From contig OX453285.1 of assembly GCA_949710005.1 (NCBI GenBank), forward strand, positions 627,297 to 691,296: a stretch of 64,000 nucleotides of DNA, read 5' to 3'. The translations under genes and the position numbers were made by a program. Below are positions 37,273-50,496 of this stretch, one piece after another. A model generated the notes under the pieces. The model made no database searches. It saw nothing but the letters and a program-made list of their open reading frames with translations, and was not told the origin of the DNA. Positions within the stretch are counted from its first letter, which is position 1. Every line of letters starts with the position of its first letter. Origin of the DNA: Ricordea florida. Its lineage: Eukaryota; Cnidaria; Anthozoa; Corallimorpharia; Ricordeidae.

Positions 37273-40200
37273 CCAGGTTAAGTTGAGAGTGAAAGGTTTA
37301 AAGTGGTTAAATTGTCATATGACATTTACAATATGTCAACCTGAGCTGCTCTGAGACAGCTGAAGTTTGAAATAAACAATAGTCATTTTAAACCCATTTT
37401 TTTGCTGGAACATGCATATCCAAACCATCATCCACAAAAGACAATTATTAAGAACTGTAATCATACAAGTCTGACAAATTTCCTTGGCCTCTAATGATTC
37501 AGTTAAATCAACAATCTAGCCAGTTACATCATAACTCCATGCTGAAAAAAGCTTATTTAACTTGCCAAGGTTTTGAGAGAACCTTCAGTGCTTTGTTTAA
37601 TAAAAAGCTGGAGAAGCAAACGATTTTCAGTACAAATATCAAATGTTTTGGTCCCCAGAACTCAGCTAATGTATAAAAAGCATTTTTTTTTTTTGCCTGA
37701 TACCAAATTCTGTGTGGGAAAGTGCACTGCCAGAGGAAATCCCAGAATCCTACATTTACTGACCTCTCAAGTAACTTTTAGGTGTACAGTATTTTCCCGT
37801 GTAAAGGCTGCATCCGTCTATATGCCACTTCTCCAATTTAGCAATTGGTAATGTGGAAAAAAACATTGGTAGTTAAACAAAGCACAAGTGAAGCAAATAT
37901 CGAAAATATGAACTACGCATAAAATGAACATTAACATAAATTTTAATTTTCAATATTGTAGGCTTGGGTCAAATGTCAAACTTCACATGAGATGAACTAA
38001 ATGGTAGTTTGGGTTGTTCCAAGTTAATTTGAGTCTAACTCAATTAAAATTGTTGAGTCAAATGTCAAACTTAACATCAATCCAAACATTGAACGAATGC
38101 AAGAGCGAAACTCTTGGTCAGCGGGATTCCAGTGAATGCAAAATGGTACAAATCAGTGCACGATTGAAATGTTAACTGATGAATACTTCGCAGTTCTAGA
38201 AAGTGGCATTCCATAGTGCAGAAAATGCTGAGCAACGTTCCAGTTTGTCTTTGGGAAAATCAAGCACAATTTACTAAGACAGACCGTAATGGGAGACTCA
38301 TAAGCTTTCTGATTAGCAGTTTGTCTCTATCGAATGTTATTCGGCGACTATTTGTACTTCAGAAAGAATTAAGGTAATCAAACAAGTTGATAAAGTAAGT
38401 TATACCACAGTAAGGTAAAAAGGTGGTTGGGTGGGTGCTGACATTTCAAATGTTATCTGTTAGTCAGAATTGTGTTTCAATTCCCCCCAACCCCGTATTG
38501 TCTTATTATATGTTTCATTAAAACTTTCATTCTGTGTGGAACCTTGTGCATATTAATTATAGGCCTCAAACTAGTTTACCTGCATGTATGAGGCACCCTT
38601 AATTTGGAGCATTCTTTTCCCTGAAAAAAGTGTGGCCTATAATCAGGCAAATACGGTATACCATGGTTAAGCATGCTGATATGCTAACCCTGCCAGTAAT
38701 TCAAACCTCAGTTCAGTTTGGTATTTTGTTGTAACATGGTTATATTTTTGTCTACAGCCCCTTATGAAGGAGGAGTATGGAAAATTAGAGTGGATCTACC
38801 TGAGAAATATCCTTTCAAGTCTCCCTCCATTGGTGAGTTTATTATCCATTCCAGGTGAACAGAGATTGTGGTAACACTAATGGAAGTGAGGATGAGTTAA
38901 GAGATCTATTATTATTATTATTATTAATAATAATTTTTAAATTATATATTATTATTATTTATCTTATTAACCCTTTCACTCCCAGGGGCCTTCATGCTTG
39001 ATTTCCTGTTATTCCCAGAGGCAATTAGGAGGCTCACTCCAATTAGTCAGTAAAAATCAAAACATATATGCTCAGTAGATTTTGGAGCCTCTATATTATC
39101 TATAAATTGCACAAAATTGAAGCTAAAACATGGTTTTATTTCATTACAAGGTTATTATAAAGTAAGAAATAAAGTTTGAGTCACAAAATATGTTGTGAAG
39201 TTTAGATTTTCGAAAAATTCAAATTTGGCGCCATTGCGCTTCGCGTGCCACGTCACGGCATCTTACACTTTTTGATAAAATATTCGAAATTAAGAAAATA
39301 TATACAAAATGAGGCTTTTCAAACGCAAAGCAATAATATATACAAGTAAAATTGAACTTTAAGGTGCGTTTCCTGATCGTTCAGGTTGTTAAAAATGTTA
39401 TAAAATCATGTCACTCGTGTGGTTCCATCTCAGCTGCCATCCAAACTTTGATGCCGTACTTTGTCGGTTTCGCCGGCATGTATTGGTGAAACGAAAGTCT
39501 TCCTTTGAAGGCAATCATCCCTACATCTACGGCAGTGTGTTTGTCAGGCGGAAAACACTGCTGGCTGTTCTCTAATACGGCATTTAGAACCGGCCTGATT
39601 TTGAATAACAGATCGTAACCTTCGCCACGTGCCAGAGTTCGCGTCGAGTCAACAAAGTGTAAGAATTGGGAAATTTCTTGAAAGCGGTTTCTCGGTGTAG
39701 TCCGCTTAATCCCTTAATTTCCTATGAAAGGATCGTCCTTCAAGTAGTCTGCAACTCTAGGAAGTTGATTAATTCCCATAATCACACAAATGCCGAAGAA
39801 CGCTTTTATTTCCGGCTGGGAAACATCCTTCCATGCAGCAAGGCGACCAGCATTGTTTTGAAGACTCTGCCAGGCATAGCGGTTTGTTTCCTCGCCTATA
39901 CAATCGACAGTTTTTTCTCCAAACACTCTTAAGAAATAGTTGTCTGCCCTAGCATCATCCTCAAAGTTCACACGCAGCCCAGGTTCGCCGGAGAACTCGC
40001 TCACTCGCAATGTTGGAGAGTTTGACCGTTCATGGTGTTTCTATTTTAGCCTCCGCATCGCTTCTTTCTTCGTCTTCACTTTCTTCATCTCCATCGACCT
40101 CAAAATCTTTTAAGTCGATGTCTGAATCATTTCCATCAAATTCGTCATCCGAATTTCTAAAGAGTTTCCGTTATTCTTGTTAGCTAATTCCTGCAGACCG

Positions 40201-42499
40201 CCATGTTTGATCAATGTTGATTTGGGGAAATGTAAAATTTTTGCCGCTCCGTAGCTCCCTTGGGCAAAAGGTTTTTTATGCGCAGTAGCTATAATATGAT
40301 TAGTCAATATGTCTAAAACAATGGATAACCTATTGTGCAGCTTTTCTAGCCTTACGGGGGAGGAGAAAGGCATTCAAAACAAAGGTAGTTTAAGCGGCCG
40401 GTTACAGCCGGCTTGGGAATATTGACACATTTTTTCGCAGCCGGTTGCGGCCGGTTTGGGAGTGAAAGGGTTAAGATATCTAGTATGTTTCATTAAAAGC
40501 AAATTGACAACTTTCTGTTTAGAGCTTAGCACCCTACCTTACTTTATATATAATGTTTTGGCATGGTCCACTTTACCTGGTGAACTAAACACATTACATA
40601 AAGGCCAACTCTTTCCTTTATTTTTTTTTTTGTCACAGTCTCAGGTTGAGTGTAAATTCTCCTCAGTAAGTGCCTTGCATTTCATTGTGTGTTTGTAGGA
40701 GAACTTGGCACAATTTCCAAACCCTTTAACTACTAACATCAGAACCATTTGACCAACTGTAACAGATCAATACAGTGATATAATTATGTGGTTTTCACAT
40801 TTTAACTGTTTCTCTTTGCAGGTTTTATCAATAAGATTTTCCATCCAAACATAGATGAAGCGTAAGTCATCTTGTGTTTGAATTAGTTGTACGTAACAAG
40901 TTCAGTCATTGGTGACAAAAAATATGGAAGCAGAGATGCAATCAAACCAGCTTATTCCTTGTTAAGGAATGAACAACAATATTATCCATGTCATGAATTA
41001 ATTTTAGGTAACAGATACAACTTAGTCATTAACAGTTATTGTACTGTGACACTGTTTTTATATGTGAATGGAAGGCAACATGGCTGAGTGGTTAGGGCAC
41101 TGAACTTAAAACCCTGGTCATCCTGGGTTCAACGTCTGTCTCTACTGCTGGCTGGATTTGTAACACTCTCATTCAGAGTGTTACATCCTCAACCATGCTT
41201 GTTGATAGTCAACTGGTATGCCTTCCACCAGCTGGAATTCTTACCATTGGCTATGTTCTATTGAAAATGTTTGTCCCTCTATTTACATTGTACCCCAGTT
41301 ATCATGGCAGTGCCTTATACATGTACATTGGTGCTTAAGTAAAGTGAAAAGAATGTGTTGCTCACCAACAAGACTAAGATATGTGTTATTTCCACAGTTC
41401 TGGCACAGTTTGCCTGGATGTAATCAATCAAGCTTGGACTGCCCTTTATGGTGAATTTACTTATCATTGTAGTTTGTCACGCTGACATTGGCACACTAGT
41501 AAAAACAATATTTCACAGTTATTGGTCATTTCATGTTATGTGTTTTTTGCAACTCAAACATTCATGGTAGTTGGCTGTAAACATACACTGTAAAGCAACT
41601 TCAGTACAGCCCTTCCTATCAGACCCATATGCATTGCCCACTACAGTGCTCTGGTAAACATGTTCTTACTCATAATATATTATCAGTAACCAAGAATGTT
41701 TGGTCAAGGTGGCCCAATTTTGACCTCATTCTATGTTGTACTTTTTTAAAACGAAACTGTGTCTTTTAAAAATGAAAAAAAGAACTTGGCCAGCAGCTCA
41801 ATATACATGTACTTTGACCTCAGGCCTGCTCAATATTGACTGATATATTCTTACATAGTGTATTTTTATTTCTTTCTTCCCCTTTAGACTTATCAAATAT
41901 CTTTGAGTCATTTCTTCCTCAACTACTGTCCTATCCCAATCCTGTTGATCCATTGAATGGTGATGCTGCAGCACTCTATCTGCACAAACCTGAACAATAT
42001 AAAGCAAAAATTCAAGGTATGTTTTATGCAGTTTTTTTTTCATATTACATGTACATATATTTCTCTTTGTGGAATGTAATAATGTCAGATTTAGTATGAC
42101 TTGCTTCTGCTTGAAATTAGGGATTAATTTCACATGCTTTTAAACTTGCATGAAATTATTCCCTTCTTTCACTTGTCACCATTTGACTACACAATGTGTC
42201 ATACACACTGAGTACTGAGTGGTGGCAAACTAATAAAAATGCTACCCCAGCAGTTGTATCACACTTTTGCAGATATCATTTATATCAACACGTATGGTAT
42301 CATTTTTATCTATGGCCTTGCTACTACTCACTTTATTACTGAATTTTACACAATAAAATTGTTTATTCTGTTTGTAATAGAATACATAAAAAAATATGCA
42401 ACTGAAGATGCCCTTAAAGACCAAGAGGACGTGTCGTCATCCAGCGAAAGTTCTATTAGTGACTTTTCAGAAGATGAGGTACAAGATATGGAGCTCTGA
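35050..42499 (+). CDS. UBE2H: Ubiquitin-conjugating enzyme E2 H
   Basis: A cytosolic/nuclear E2 that accepts ubiquitin from E1 on a catalytic cysteine and passes it to substrates with E3 ligases (including the CTLH complex in animals). Seven exons: 35050-35102, 35250-35326, 38758-38832, 40822-40861, 41398-41450, 41888-42016, 42381-42499. They sum to 546 bp (181 aa plus stop), and all junctions keep phase. The N-terminus [10 protein letters not shown], the HPNI motif (HPNID, residues 76-80), the catalytic Cys87 in GTVCLDVIN and the acidic Ser-rich tail ending [10 protein letters not shown] are near-identical to vertebrate UBE2H. Intron 3 holds a piggyBac copy and intron 2 two TTAA MITEs. Confidence 0.97.
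37086..37187. mobile_element. piggyBac-type MITE
   Basis: A TTAA-flanked 94-bp element with clean inverse ends CCCTTTCACTCCCAAG / CTTGGGAGTGAAAGGG. These ends match those of the 1.5-kb piggyBac copy at 38967, suggesting the MITE was moved by the same transposase. Confidence 0.85.
37201..37301. mobile_element. piggyBac-type MITE
   Basis: Second copy 13 bp downstream of the previous one, in the same orientation, with more decayed ends (TTAATCCTTTCACTCCC and GAGAGTGAAAGGTTTAA). Confidence 0.8.
38967..40474 (-). mobile_element. piggyBac element in UBE2H intron 3
   Basis: Bounded by TTAA at both sides (38967-38970 and 40471-40474), the specific piggyBac target. The ends CCCTTTCACTCCCA and TGGGAGTGAAAGGG are perfect 14-bp inverted repeats. 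Subterminal 'gccggttgcggccgg' repeats lie near the right end. The interior carries a decayed transposase on the minus strand. The total length of 1.5 kb is shorter than a typical full element. Confidence 0.9.
39400..40373 (-). pseudogene. Decayed piggyBac transposase
   Basis: Read on the minus strand, the ORF at 39714-40010 contains [20 protein letters not shown] and [19 protein letters not shown]. This fits the start of the PGBD/DDE_Tnp_1_7 transposase domain, where an 'I..f.gi.i.MGi...P.i.dYW' pattern is expected. An acidic leader lies in another frame upstream (about 40020-40140). Downstream, the frame is broken by several stops (39400-39700), and the catalytic aspartates cannot be traced. 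It cannot be functional as it stands. Confidence 0.75.
41081..41330 (+). repeat. tRNA-like SINE
   Basis: 'ggcaacatggctgagtggttagggcactg' followed by 'tcctgggttcaacg' resembles the box A and box B of a Leu/Ser-type tRNA, but without a full cloverleaf or processed 3' end. It is best explained as a tRNA-derived SINE in UBE2H intron 4. Confidence 0.5.
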
Positions 42500-45400
42500 C
42501 ACAAGGAAAAATCCATTTTTGTACTTTAGCCTGGTTAACATATATTGTAGGGAATGTCTTCTGGCTGCAGGTTGGTATCCCCCTGCATAACAATAAATAC
42601 AGTAATTATTTCATTGTGTTATTAACAACAACTAGAAACAAGAAGCGCATATACTCTGAGTAGAAACTGCTCTAGTGTGCTTTCTGTGCAAAGACATGGA
42701 AATAATGGAATTTTTTTTTTAAGTACCAAGTCTTACAATAATTTAGGCAATAGTTGCTAATTGGAGAGTGCATTTTATCCTAGGATTATTTTGAAGTAGT
42801 TGTGAACTAAATAGATTTGCACACTGGTAGAATTAATGGTTTTAGAGGAAACAGCAGTAAGCTGCATAAGTGTAGGTTGTTGGACTGGTCACAAGTTTGA
42901 AACAGTATTTGAAATACTTCTGATAAACATTTTGACCTCTGATTGTTGTAACAATTGTTCAACCTTTAATAGCATTTCCTAAAGAGTCAAACTCATCTTG
43001 ATCAATACTGTTGTTACTTGATAATAATTTTACCTGAAATTAAGAAAACGCAAAAGTTGAGAAGTATTAGACTGCACAATTGACTACAATACTAAATGTT
43101 TGTCAGCATGAATATCCGTATAAATGCTGCATCAAATTTGTGTTCAAAAAGTATTTCATAAATTATTAAACAATGTTGCCAATTAATCCTTGCTATAGCT
43201 ACTGGATAAACATCATTTTTTAAAGATGCTGTAGGTCATAACCTTGAACAAAATTACTTGAAATTAAATACTGATGCAAAATTCCATGTGCTTTGTAATT
43301 TTGGTAAAATCCTGTCTGCTTCTTGTCTAGATTTGTTAGTTTCCAGAAGTTGTATTGCTCAACTCTGGAAAGCTGTCAAATAGTTATGACTAATATTTAT
43401 TGGTCATGATTGTTTATATTGTGTTTCCTTTTTGGTTTGTTATTGCGACCTTTTCTCATATGTCTCTCTTTTTTTCCTAAGCAGAAAACTTTTCATTTTC
43501 TTCTGTTGTGCTTAAGATACCAACATGAATACCAGTCAATATCCACACTGTATTATATATTACTATCACAAAGACTGTAAATTTGTTTATGTCCTGATGA
43601 AGACCACTGCAGAGACAGGTGTACCTTAGGTGTCAGCCAAAAGGTCCTTAATAAATATTGTAATATATTTGTACAAAGCTCACTAATTCTTGTATTTGGG
43701 AAATATATCAGTAATATTGTATTTAGGTAATTAAATGACAGGATGGTGATGCGTTTAAAGCATAATCTATCATTATTTTTAATAAGCATGCATACATTCT
43801 CCTTGCTGATCAGATCATAACTTCGTTGTAGTAGAAAAGAAAACCATACCTTAGGTGCAAGAGGAATTCCTCTTCATCGTTGCGCAAAATATTTTCAAGA
43901 ACAAAAGCAAGTCTAGAAGAAACCTTGGATTTCATGGTGAGAAAGAACACCAAAGTACATTTACATTCATTGTGTTTTGTTAGAACAGTTTTCAAATGTC
44001 TGGCCAGAGTGATTTCACAAGTGTTTTGGTTTTACAGTGCCATTATATGTGATTAGCTTAGAAATTTCACACTGCTTTCTCAACCAATCAATTATTGTCA
44101 TCAGTATCGTTATGTTTATCATGCTTCGCAGTTCGGGTCTGGTAATGGTTTTGTTGGACTGTTTGCATATGTTGTAATTGGCCATATTACATGTACTTTT
44201 CAATCATTTGGTCATTTCAAAACTGCTCTTTATTGAACTGCAAAAACATTGTACTCCCAGCAATGATCTACATGTCATTCTTTCTTGTGACCATGTTGCT
44301 ACATTGTCTAGCAATAGCAGTGTAGTTTATCAACTCAGGAGATTCCCCAAACTAACATATAAGAACATACATGCAGGAGAGATACAGAGTACTACCAGTA
44401 TGAAAGGTCTTGGAAACATGAGGTTTGATGCAATTTGTTGAAATGCCCTTACTTGTCAGGGCAAAGGTAGCCATGTTGCTTTTGGATATTACAGTAAGAG
44501 GAGTTGATTTGATTACAAGAACCACAGAGTTTACTATTTTCATTCTCTGAGATCAGCATGAAAGGAGTGGTTACTGGAGCACTACTGTTGCAATTGTAAG
44601 AATCATTTAACAAACCACAAAATGTACTTTCCTCTATATTGATATTGGACTAAACCTTCCAATCAAAATGTACCAACAGCAAGATGAAAACTCAAAAATG
44701 CAAATATGAAATATTTGTAATGCAGGTATGAAAACGTTTTTGAAACTGGTTGGTCCCTTGTAATTTCCAAAACTCTGATGAGTAGAAAATGAACAGAGGA
44801 TCATGTATGTTTTGTGATGATGTGCTGTGATATGGTATTGTGACATCGCTGCAATAGGAATACCATGGGCATAATTATAATCTAACATATTGTTTGCTGA
44901 CATAATTAGAGAACGTAATATACACTATGTACACTATTGAACACCAGTGTGAAGTTCACTCGTATCGCTGCTTGAAATTATTCAGCTCTGGTGTGGTTAA
45001 TATCCTTGCCAGTAAGGACGAGTTTTGGTAGGAAATTATGTTTGGGTTAAAATTATGACTGTATATCTCTGTCTTAAGTATACTTGCCTTTGGTTATGTT
45101 AGTTATGTTCTTGATATTTTTGTTGGCCAGGCAGAAAGATATGTTAATGCCTTGGCTCTAGAAGGTTATTTGTAATTAGCAGTAATCACAAACAGATCAT
45201 TTTCTTAAACTGCAGTTGTTCAAGAACTGCTGTATCTTCAATTAATTATTAATACTCACAAGTTGTAATCAGATGGTATAGTAATTTAACAGTTAGCCGT
45301 GATAGGACAATTTGATCTGCCAATCATTTTAACTAACTACTTTAATCTGTCAATCACAGCATTTATTTGGGTCATGCACAGTGTAATATAATTTATTCAT

Positions 45401-48080
45401 TTTCTTTGTTAGTTAGGGTTAGGTACATTGTTAAGATTTGTGTCCTTTGTTTTACGTCAGTTGTGAATAAATTATATTACACCAGAGATGAGCCATTTAT
45501 TGCAGTTACTATTAATAGCAACAACCTTATTCTTGAGATAAGATCTGTCTGTTGTAAATTGAGGGAGATAGTGATTGTTATATTTGAAATGATTTCTAAG
45601 CCAATCTTCATTGTTTCTCTTGTCCTTTGTTAGAAAATTTTATAGTAGAGATTATTTTGGACGAGGGGTTTCAGTAAAGTTTGAACCAGGAGGGTATGTG
45701 GAGTTGTCACCTAAGCATACATTACTCAGCGTTACACTTGAAGAACACTTATGGTTTGTTGTTTGGTTGAGATGTTTAAAGTAGCTTGGCAAAGTTTTCT
45801 TCACAGCCGGTCAATTTGCCCTGTACCTGGACCTCAATGAAACCACTGTCCATTGAACAGGACTTGGTGTCGACCAACTTGTCAGTAAATAAACTTGTGA
45901 ATAACCAAACTCACTCCCACTGTGTTCATCAGATATTGTTCATCACTAGCATGTGTACAGACTAAATTGGACTCCATCCAGTCCTACTACTTTTATTGTA
46001 GTAATAGTCTGTATTCACTGATAATTTTTAACCTCTTTTGTACTAAGAAGACACAAGCAATAACTTGCTTGACCTACAAAAAAGTCTGTGCTGGAGAATT
46101 TCATTTAGCAAAAACCGTTTTATTGAAGTATTTATTGATCGTTGTATTGATCAGCTGCTTGAGCCAGGTCATGTTGTATTGCTTTGTGCAAATGTCAAAA
46201 ATCGCAACTGTGTTCAAGAACACTTTGCCAAGTCAAAAGTTTAGTGTTGATTTATATTCTGTTGCAGGTCCACTAGTAGTTTATTTGATGAATAATGTTC
46301 TGTACGTTATAATTCATAATTTTCTGCACATGTATTTGTGTGGGTTTCTTTAAAGTTCTCTTTCATAAGGCAACACCTGGAGGACTCCCAGTAATGCTGT
46401 ATGTATTGTGCTCAGGCAGACAGAATGTAATAAACTGGACGATATTGGGTGTACTGTGGAAAGACTGCTGTATTCTTCATACATTAAACTGGCTGGTTCT
46501 ACGAGTGGGCAAGATGAGTTCTGATTGGCTAATCGTGTAGGTGAGATGGGCCTATCTTACCCTCTCTTCGCTTTGTCCCGCGAAACAAAATAAAACAAAA
46601 TTGCCATACAATATTTTTTTTTTAAGAAAATGATATTTTATTGACAACAATGTTAACTATTAAAATCCTATTTACAATTGATTCGCTTGAAAAAAAAAAA
46701 AGAAAAAAAACTATTAATTCAAAACCCGATTTACAATTCCTGTCGATTTAAAATGAAATAAAATAAAAACAATTAATAAAGCATCTATAGCTGTAGAGTC
46801 TAGGGAAGTCCTGCTAGACCTTTCTCTATTTCTAGATCCCTGTCCTTAACATCATACAATAAATCGTTTATTGACCAAGCTTGTTCGGTGAAAAGGGCTG
46901 CATATTGGCCTCGTTCTTTTTTGCGTTGTTTATTTACCTCGGCTAAGACTCGGTCAATAAGAGCACAAAGAAAGAACTCGGTCAATATGCAGCATCTGGG
47001 CCTCATGTCTGATCAATAACGCATGATTATTTTAAAAACTGGTTTTGTCGCTGTCGGCAACAATTTAGGTTTTTACAAAGTAATAGACATGAAAAAAATA
47101 CTCTATTGTAATTGGTTAAGAGCTGTGCAGTTCAAGTGTAACACTAGTGAATAAAGTACGATACCACTGCAAAACGTGTAACACTGTTGCAAATCATTTA
47201 TCGACATTTTTTCATGTATAAAGCGGCTCGCGCAATTTAAGCTTTTTGGAAAACTCACTTGTGCAAATAAATCACAAATTGAACTCGAAACCATTACTCA
47301 TTATGAGCTAAGTATAACCACTACCTAACTCTGCTGCTTTTCTGAGAGACTGTGTCGGAGGTTGAGTCACTCGTGTGAGTTTCCACTTTATTTATTATAT
47401 TTGTGACTCGGTTAATTTTTTCAAGGTACTCTACCGTTTCAAGCAGCTCAAAAGAAGAAAGCTTTTCACCAATGAATGGCCAGTTTGTTTGTGGGTTCTG
47501 CGCTGTAATGCTTATCAATACAAACCCGGTAGTTTTGTGAGGGTCCTGAGGGTACCAATCCCATATTCCGGCCATTTATTTTCGAAATCCCACTTCCCAG
47601 TGATCAAATCCCATTCTCACTGGCAGAACTCAGAAAAAAATTCCCAGTCCCAGGGACTTAAATACCATTCTCCCAGGGCAAAACGCGGCCAATCCCAATT
47701 CCCATTTTACCACTTCAGCATTACTCGTAACAAAGCAATAGTATAACTTGCTTCTAAAACACGTATTCCTTTTTTTTCTTTTTACGAAAGGCAGAATTCC
47801 CTTTCGTGTTGTATTGGGGTGCGTTCCTTTGGTGGGATTTGTGATCCAGAATAACCCGGATCGTGGCTCTGCATCAAGAAACCGTTCAATCCTTGTCCAG
47901 TGTGGATTCATCGGTTTTTTTGATGTGCCATGATCACAAATCCTGTTAAAGGATCTTACCCGAATACACCACAAAAAGGGAAATCTGCCAGATCCAGATC
48001 ACACCAAAGAAAACCTTAACGTTCTGCTGTTGCCTAGCGAGGGGAAGGAGAAAGGGTTTGGAGGGGGGGGGGGGGGGAAT
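42500..48080. other. Long intergenic region without a recognised gene
   Basis: Begins with the probable UBE2H 3' UTR (candidate 'aataaa' near 42592). The remainder is AT-rich spacer with short ORFs, of which the longest (45922-46353, plus) is hydrophobic with no recognisable family. A block at about 46795-47015 has the look of an interspersed repeat with a decayed ORF on the minus strand. Degenerate 'tcccatt' repeats lie at 47575-47705. Confidence 0.5.
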
Positions 48081-49027
48081 CTAACGAACATATATTTTCC
48101 AAAAATCACCGCCTGAGGACGGGCTTATGCTCATATCGTCACACAACCTGGAACCACCAGTTATATACCAGTGATACAATGATGCCACATATGCCGCGTG
48201 GTCATACATACGAAGTTCCCCTTTGTCTCCCTTATGGCCCCATTTACCATTGTACGCCCAATCGTCACATCTTGTTACAAGTCTTGAATTGTCTCCTTCC
48301 AATCGTATGAACGACTTGCAAGCCTGTGGCCTTACATCTGTCTGGCCACTAAAGTACTTGACTACAGTTTCCCCTGTACTGTTGTTTGCAGTGGTTATGT
48401 GTAAAGTGTAACCTTGTTGTTTACTGCAGTGAAATCGGATCTGAGTAAAAGACAGATGTGTTCGTAGTTGGTTCATGGCGCTGGTTGTGATCCCCATTCT
48501 GTTATTCTGGTAATTGGTGATTCCCTGATACTCTGTTTCGGCCGTCCAATCAGAAGGAGTGACAGAACTTTCCAGTACAAAGTTTGCCACTAATAGCCAA
48601 CCACCTTAAAAACACAGACGATGACATCAATTATTGAGCTGCTTTTACAAAGCTAAGAAATCCTACTTCGCTTTTCTTGTTGCCTGACGTGTTTCTCAAT
48701 TCTTCTGACCCATACTGCACTGCAAAATATCATGTTAAATCGTTTAGTTAGTTTAAGGGTCCCTACTGGAATATTGGGTGCGCGAAATCTGGTTAAGGTA
48801 AAACACTATTGTGTGCTTTCGGGGGGGGGGGGGTGTCGGGGTTAGTGTAGAACAGGAGCCTGCTGACAAACGCTTACCTCCGTCAGTTGTCATATCACAG
48901 AAGGCTGTGAAAGAGTTCCCATTGCGTTCTGGATCGACCCAGTACTCGCCGTCCCCTGTGGGTTCTTCACTGAGTAGAATGTGTTTACAGGAGAATCCGG
49001 GCCTTTGGCGTATGGAACCAATGAGAG
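48081..49027 (-). CDS. Fibrinogen-like domain protein, last two exons
   Basis: Two exons with matching phase: 48878-49027 (begins mid-gene after a TAG acceptor) and 48081-48604 (to the stop). The first carries FSCKHILLSEEPTGDGEYWV and FTAFCDMTTDGG; across the junction this reads TTDGGGWLLVANF. This is the Cys/GGW signature of the N-terminal part of fibrinogen-related (FReD) and related lectin-like domains common in cnidarian secreted and surface proteins. The second exon continues with a Cys-containing ~170-residue region. It ends in GGDFWKIYVR rather than the usual FReD C-terminus with its calcium site, so it is a divergent subfamily. A signal peptide and other upstream exons should lie at higher coordinates but were not found before the viral element begins at ~50.5 kb. 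Confidence 0.7.
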
Positions 49028-49370
49028 CTAGGGACAAATTAATGAGAATTCGGTTACAACAGGAGTCATTGGGTAACTGACCAGTTACGATACAATATTC
49101 AATAGCTAGGACAGGGCAGAGTCTTCTGATAGCCGACTACTGAATACTAGTTCAGAGGGCATAAGTTACCAATTCTTAGAACACAACGTTTGGACTAATT
49201 ATTATAAAAAAAGAACTAAAACTTTATAGTTTTGTCCACGGAGTGACTCGTTTCATGCAAGTAAACTGTGTAGCTGCTTCAGTCTTTGAAATCTGACACT
49301 GAATAGTGTTGTCCTTGAAGTAATTTTTTTTTTGTGAAGTGATCGAGCTACTGAAGACACTCGATACACC

Positions 49371-49575
49371 GCCGACCGATTAACTCAGTTGGTAGAGCAC
49401 AGGACTACCGTGCGGGAGGTAGCGGGTTCAAACCCTGGCCGGTCCAACACTCAGGGTCTTAAATTAACTGAGGAGAAAGTGCTGCCTCTGAAATGACATC
49501 TGTAAATAGTTAGACTTTCTAGTCTTCTCGGATAAGGACAATAAACCGTAGGTCGCGTCTCACAACCCTTGTTTC
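49371..49575 (+). repeat. tRNA-derived SINE
   Basis: The head 'gattaactcagttggtagag' and box B 'gggttcaaaccctgg' are followed by 'ccaacactcagggtctt' and 'cttctcggataaggacaat', the same family as 15395. The copy is truncated after 'cacaaccctt'. Confidence 0.8.
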
Positions 49576-49625
49576 GAGCGTTAGCCCTTCCGACGAAGGG
49601 CTAATGCTCGAAACGTCAGCACCTC
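49576..49625. repeat. Short hairpin element
   Basis: 'tttcgagcgttagcccttc' pairs with 'gaagggctaatgctcgaaa' across a 4-base loop. It directly follows the truncated SINE and may be the insertion that interrupted it. Confidence 0.7.
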
Positions 49626-49782
49626 TTTTTTACCTTACGGTGGTATAACTTACTCAATCAACTCGTTTGATTTACCCAATTTCCCGGTATTGTAGCTTGG
49701 CTTGTGGGTTGGGATTCAGGTAGGGATAACCTCACGTAGGACAACCTTTCCCCATTGGATAGAATTGTCCAAGAAAATATGT

Positions 49783-49802
49783 ATGTATGTATGTATGTAT
49801 AT
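49783..49802 (+). repeat. (tatg)n microsatellite
   Basis: About five copies of the tetranucleotide 'tatg' in a row. Confidence 0.85.
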
Positions 49803-50202
49803 TTTCTTTGTGCTCACCCGCCGCATGTGCTGACGACAAAGCCACTTTTCTTCTTTATTTTTTCTTCCCGACCAAAAACGAGACAAATGCTGGTTGACCG
49901 AGTATTTCGTGGGAGAGGGAGGTACACCCTACTTTCGGCTTGCTCCACGTTGTTTACATTTCTTTGAAGTCTTAAAATTTTCATTTGCTATTGTATGCAT
50001 TTCATTCCGAACTATTCATTTTCTCAAAACTCGTCTCGGCCCAGTGAAAACTTTAAAGTATTCATGTCGCTGTTTCTTGAAGGTCTGGATTAAATTCAAC
50101 CTGATAGTCCTGTTGTTATTTTGTGTTTTTCATTAAGCGTTTTGTTTTGCGCTATTGATAACACCGTCCATCAACGTGTTTAACAAGAGAAAGATCGTCG
50201 CA

Positions 50203-50284
50203 GTAGCCGCACCCTCCCCCCGAAGGAAAAAATGGGAGACGTTCCCTCCTCCCGTTTTTTCCTTCGGGGGGAGGGTGCGGCTAC
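50203..50284. repeat. 82-bp near-perfect palindrome
   Basis: 'gtagccgcaccctcccccc' then 'gaaggaaaaaa' on the left is exactly mirrored on the right, ending 'gagggtgcggctac', around a short centre (atgggagacgttccctcctcccg). It is unusually GC-rich for the locus and lies ~200 bp outside the viral element. Confidence 0.9.
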
Positions 50285-50496
50285 ACGTAGGCTATTCTGT
50301 GCGCAACTTAAGCAGTTGCGAAGATAACTGAAATCTGGTTATGAGCATAAAAGGTCTCTGACCAATTTTGTTAACTTGTTGTAAAATATTTTCCAACAAA
50401 ATGAAGAACAAAAGAGAAAATGAACAAACATGGAAAAGTAAAGCAGTATAAAAGAGATGTTTTAGAACAGTACAAGTTATCCGTATCACTACTATG

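Noticed and set aside
37086-37301. CRISPR-like spaced repeats
   Set aside because: Only two units, each with its own TTAA-flanked inverted ends; these are MITEs, and the genome is eukaryotic.
45922-46353. 143-codon plus ORF
   Set aside because: Rich in Leu/Tyr/Cys from AT-rich DNA, no recognisable family and no splice or promoter support.
46800-47006. Minus ORF with charged, coiled-coil-like peptide
   Set aside because: Looks like part of an interspersed repeat; no support as a gene.
49371-49450. Possible functional tRNA
   Set aside because: Same SINE family, truncated body, no separate tRNA termination signal.
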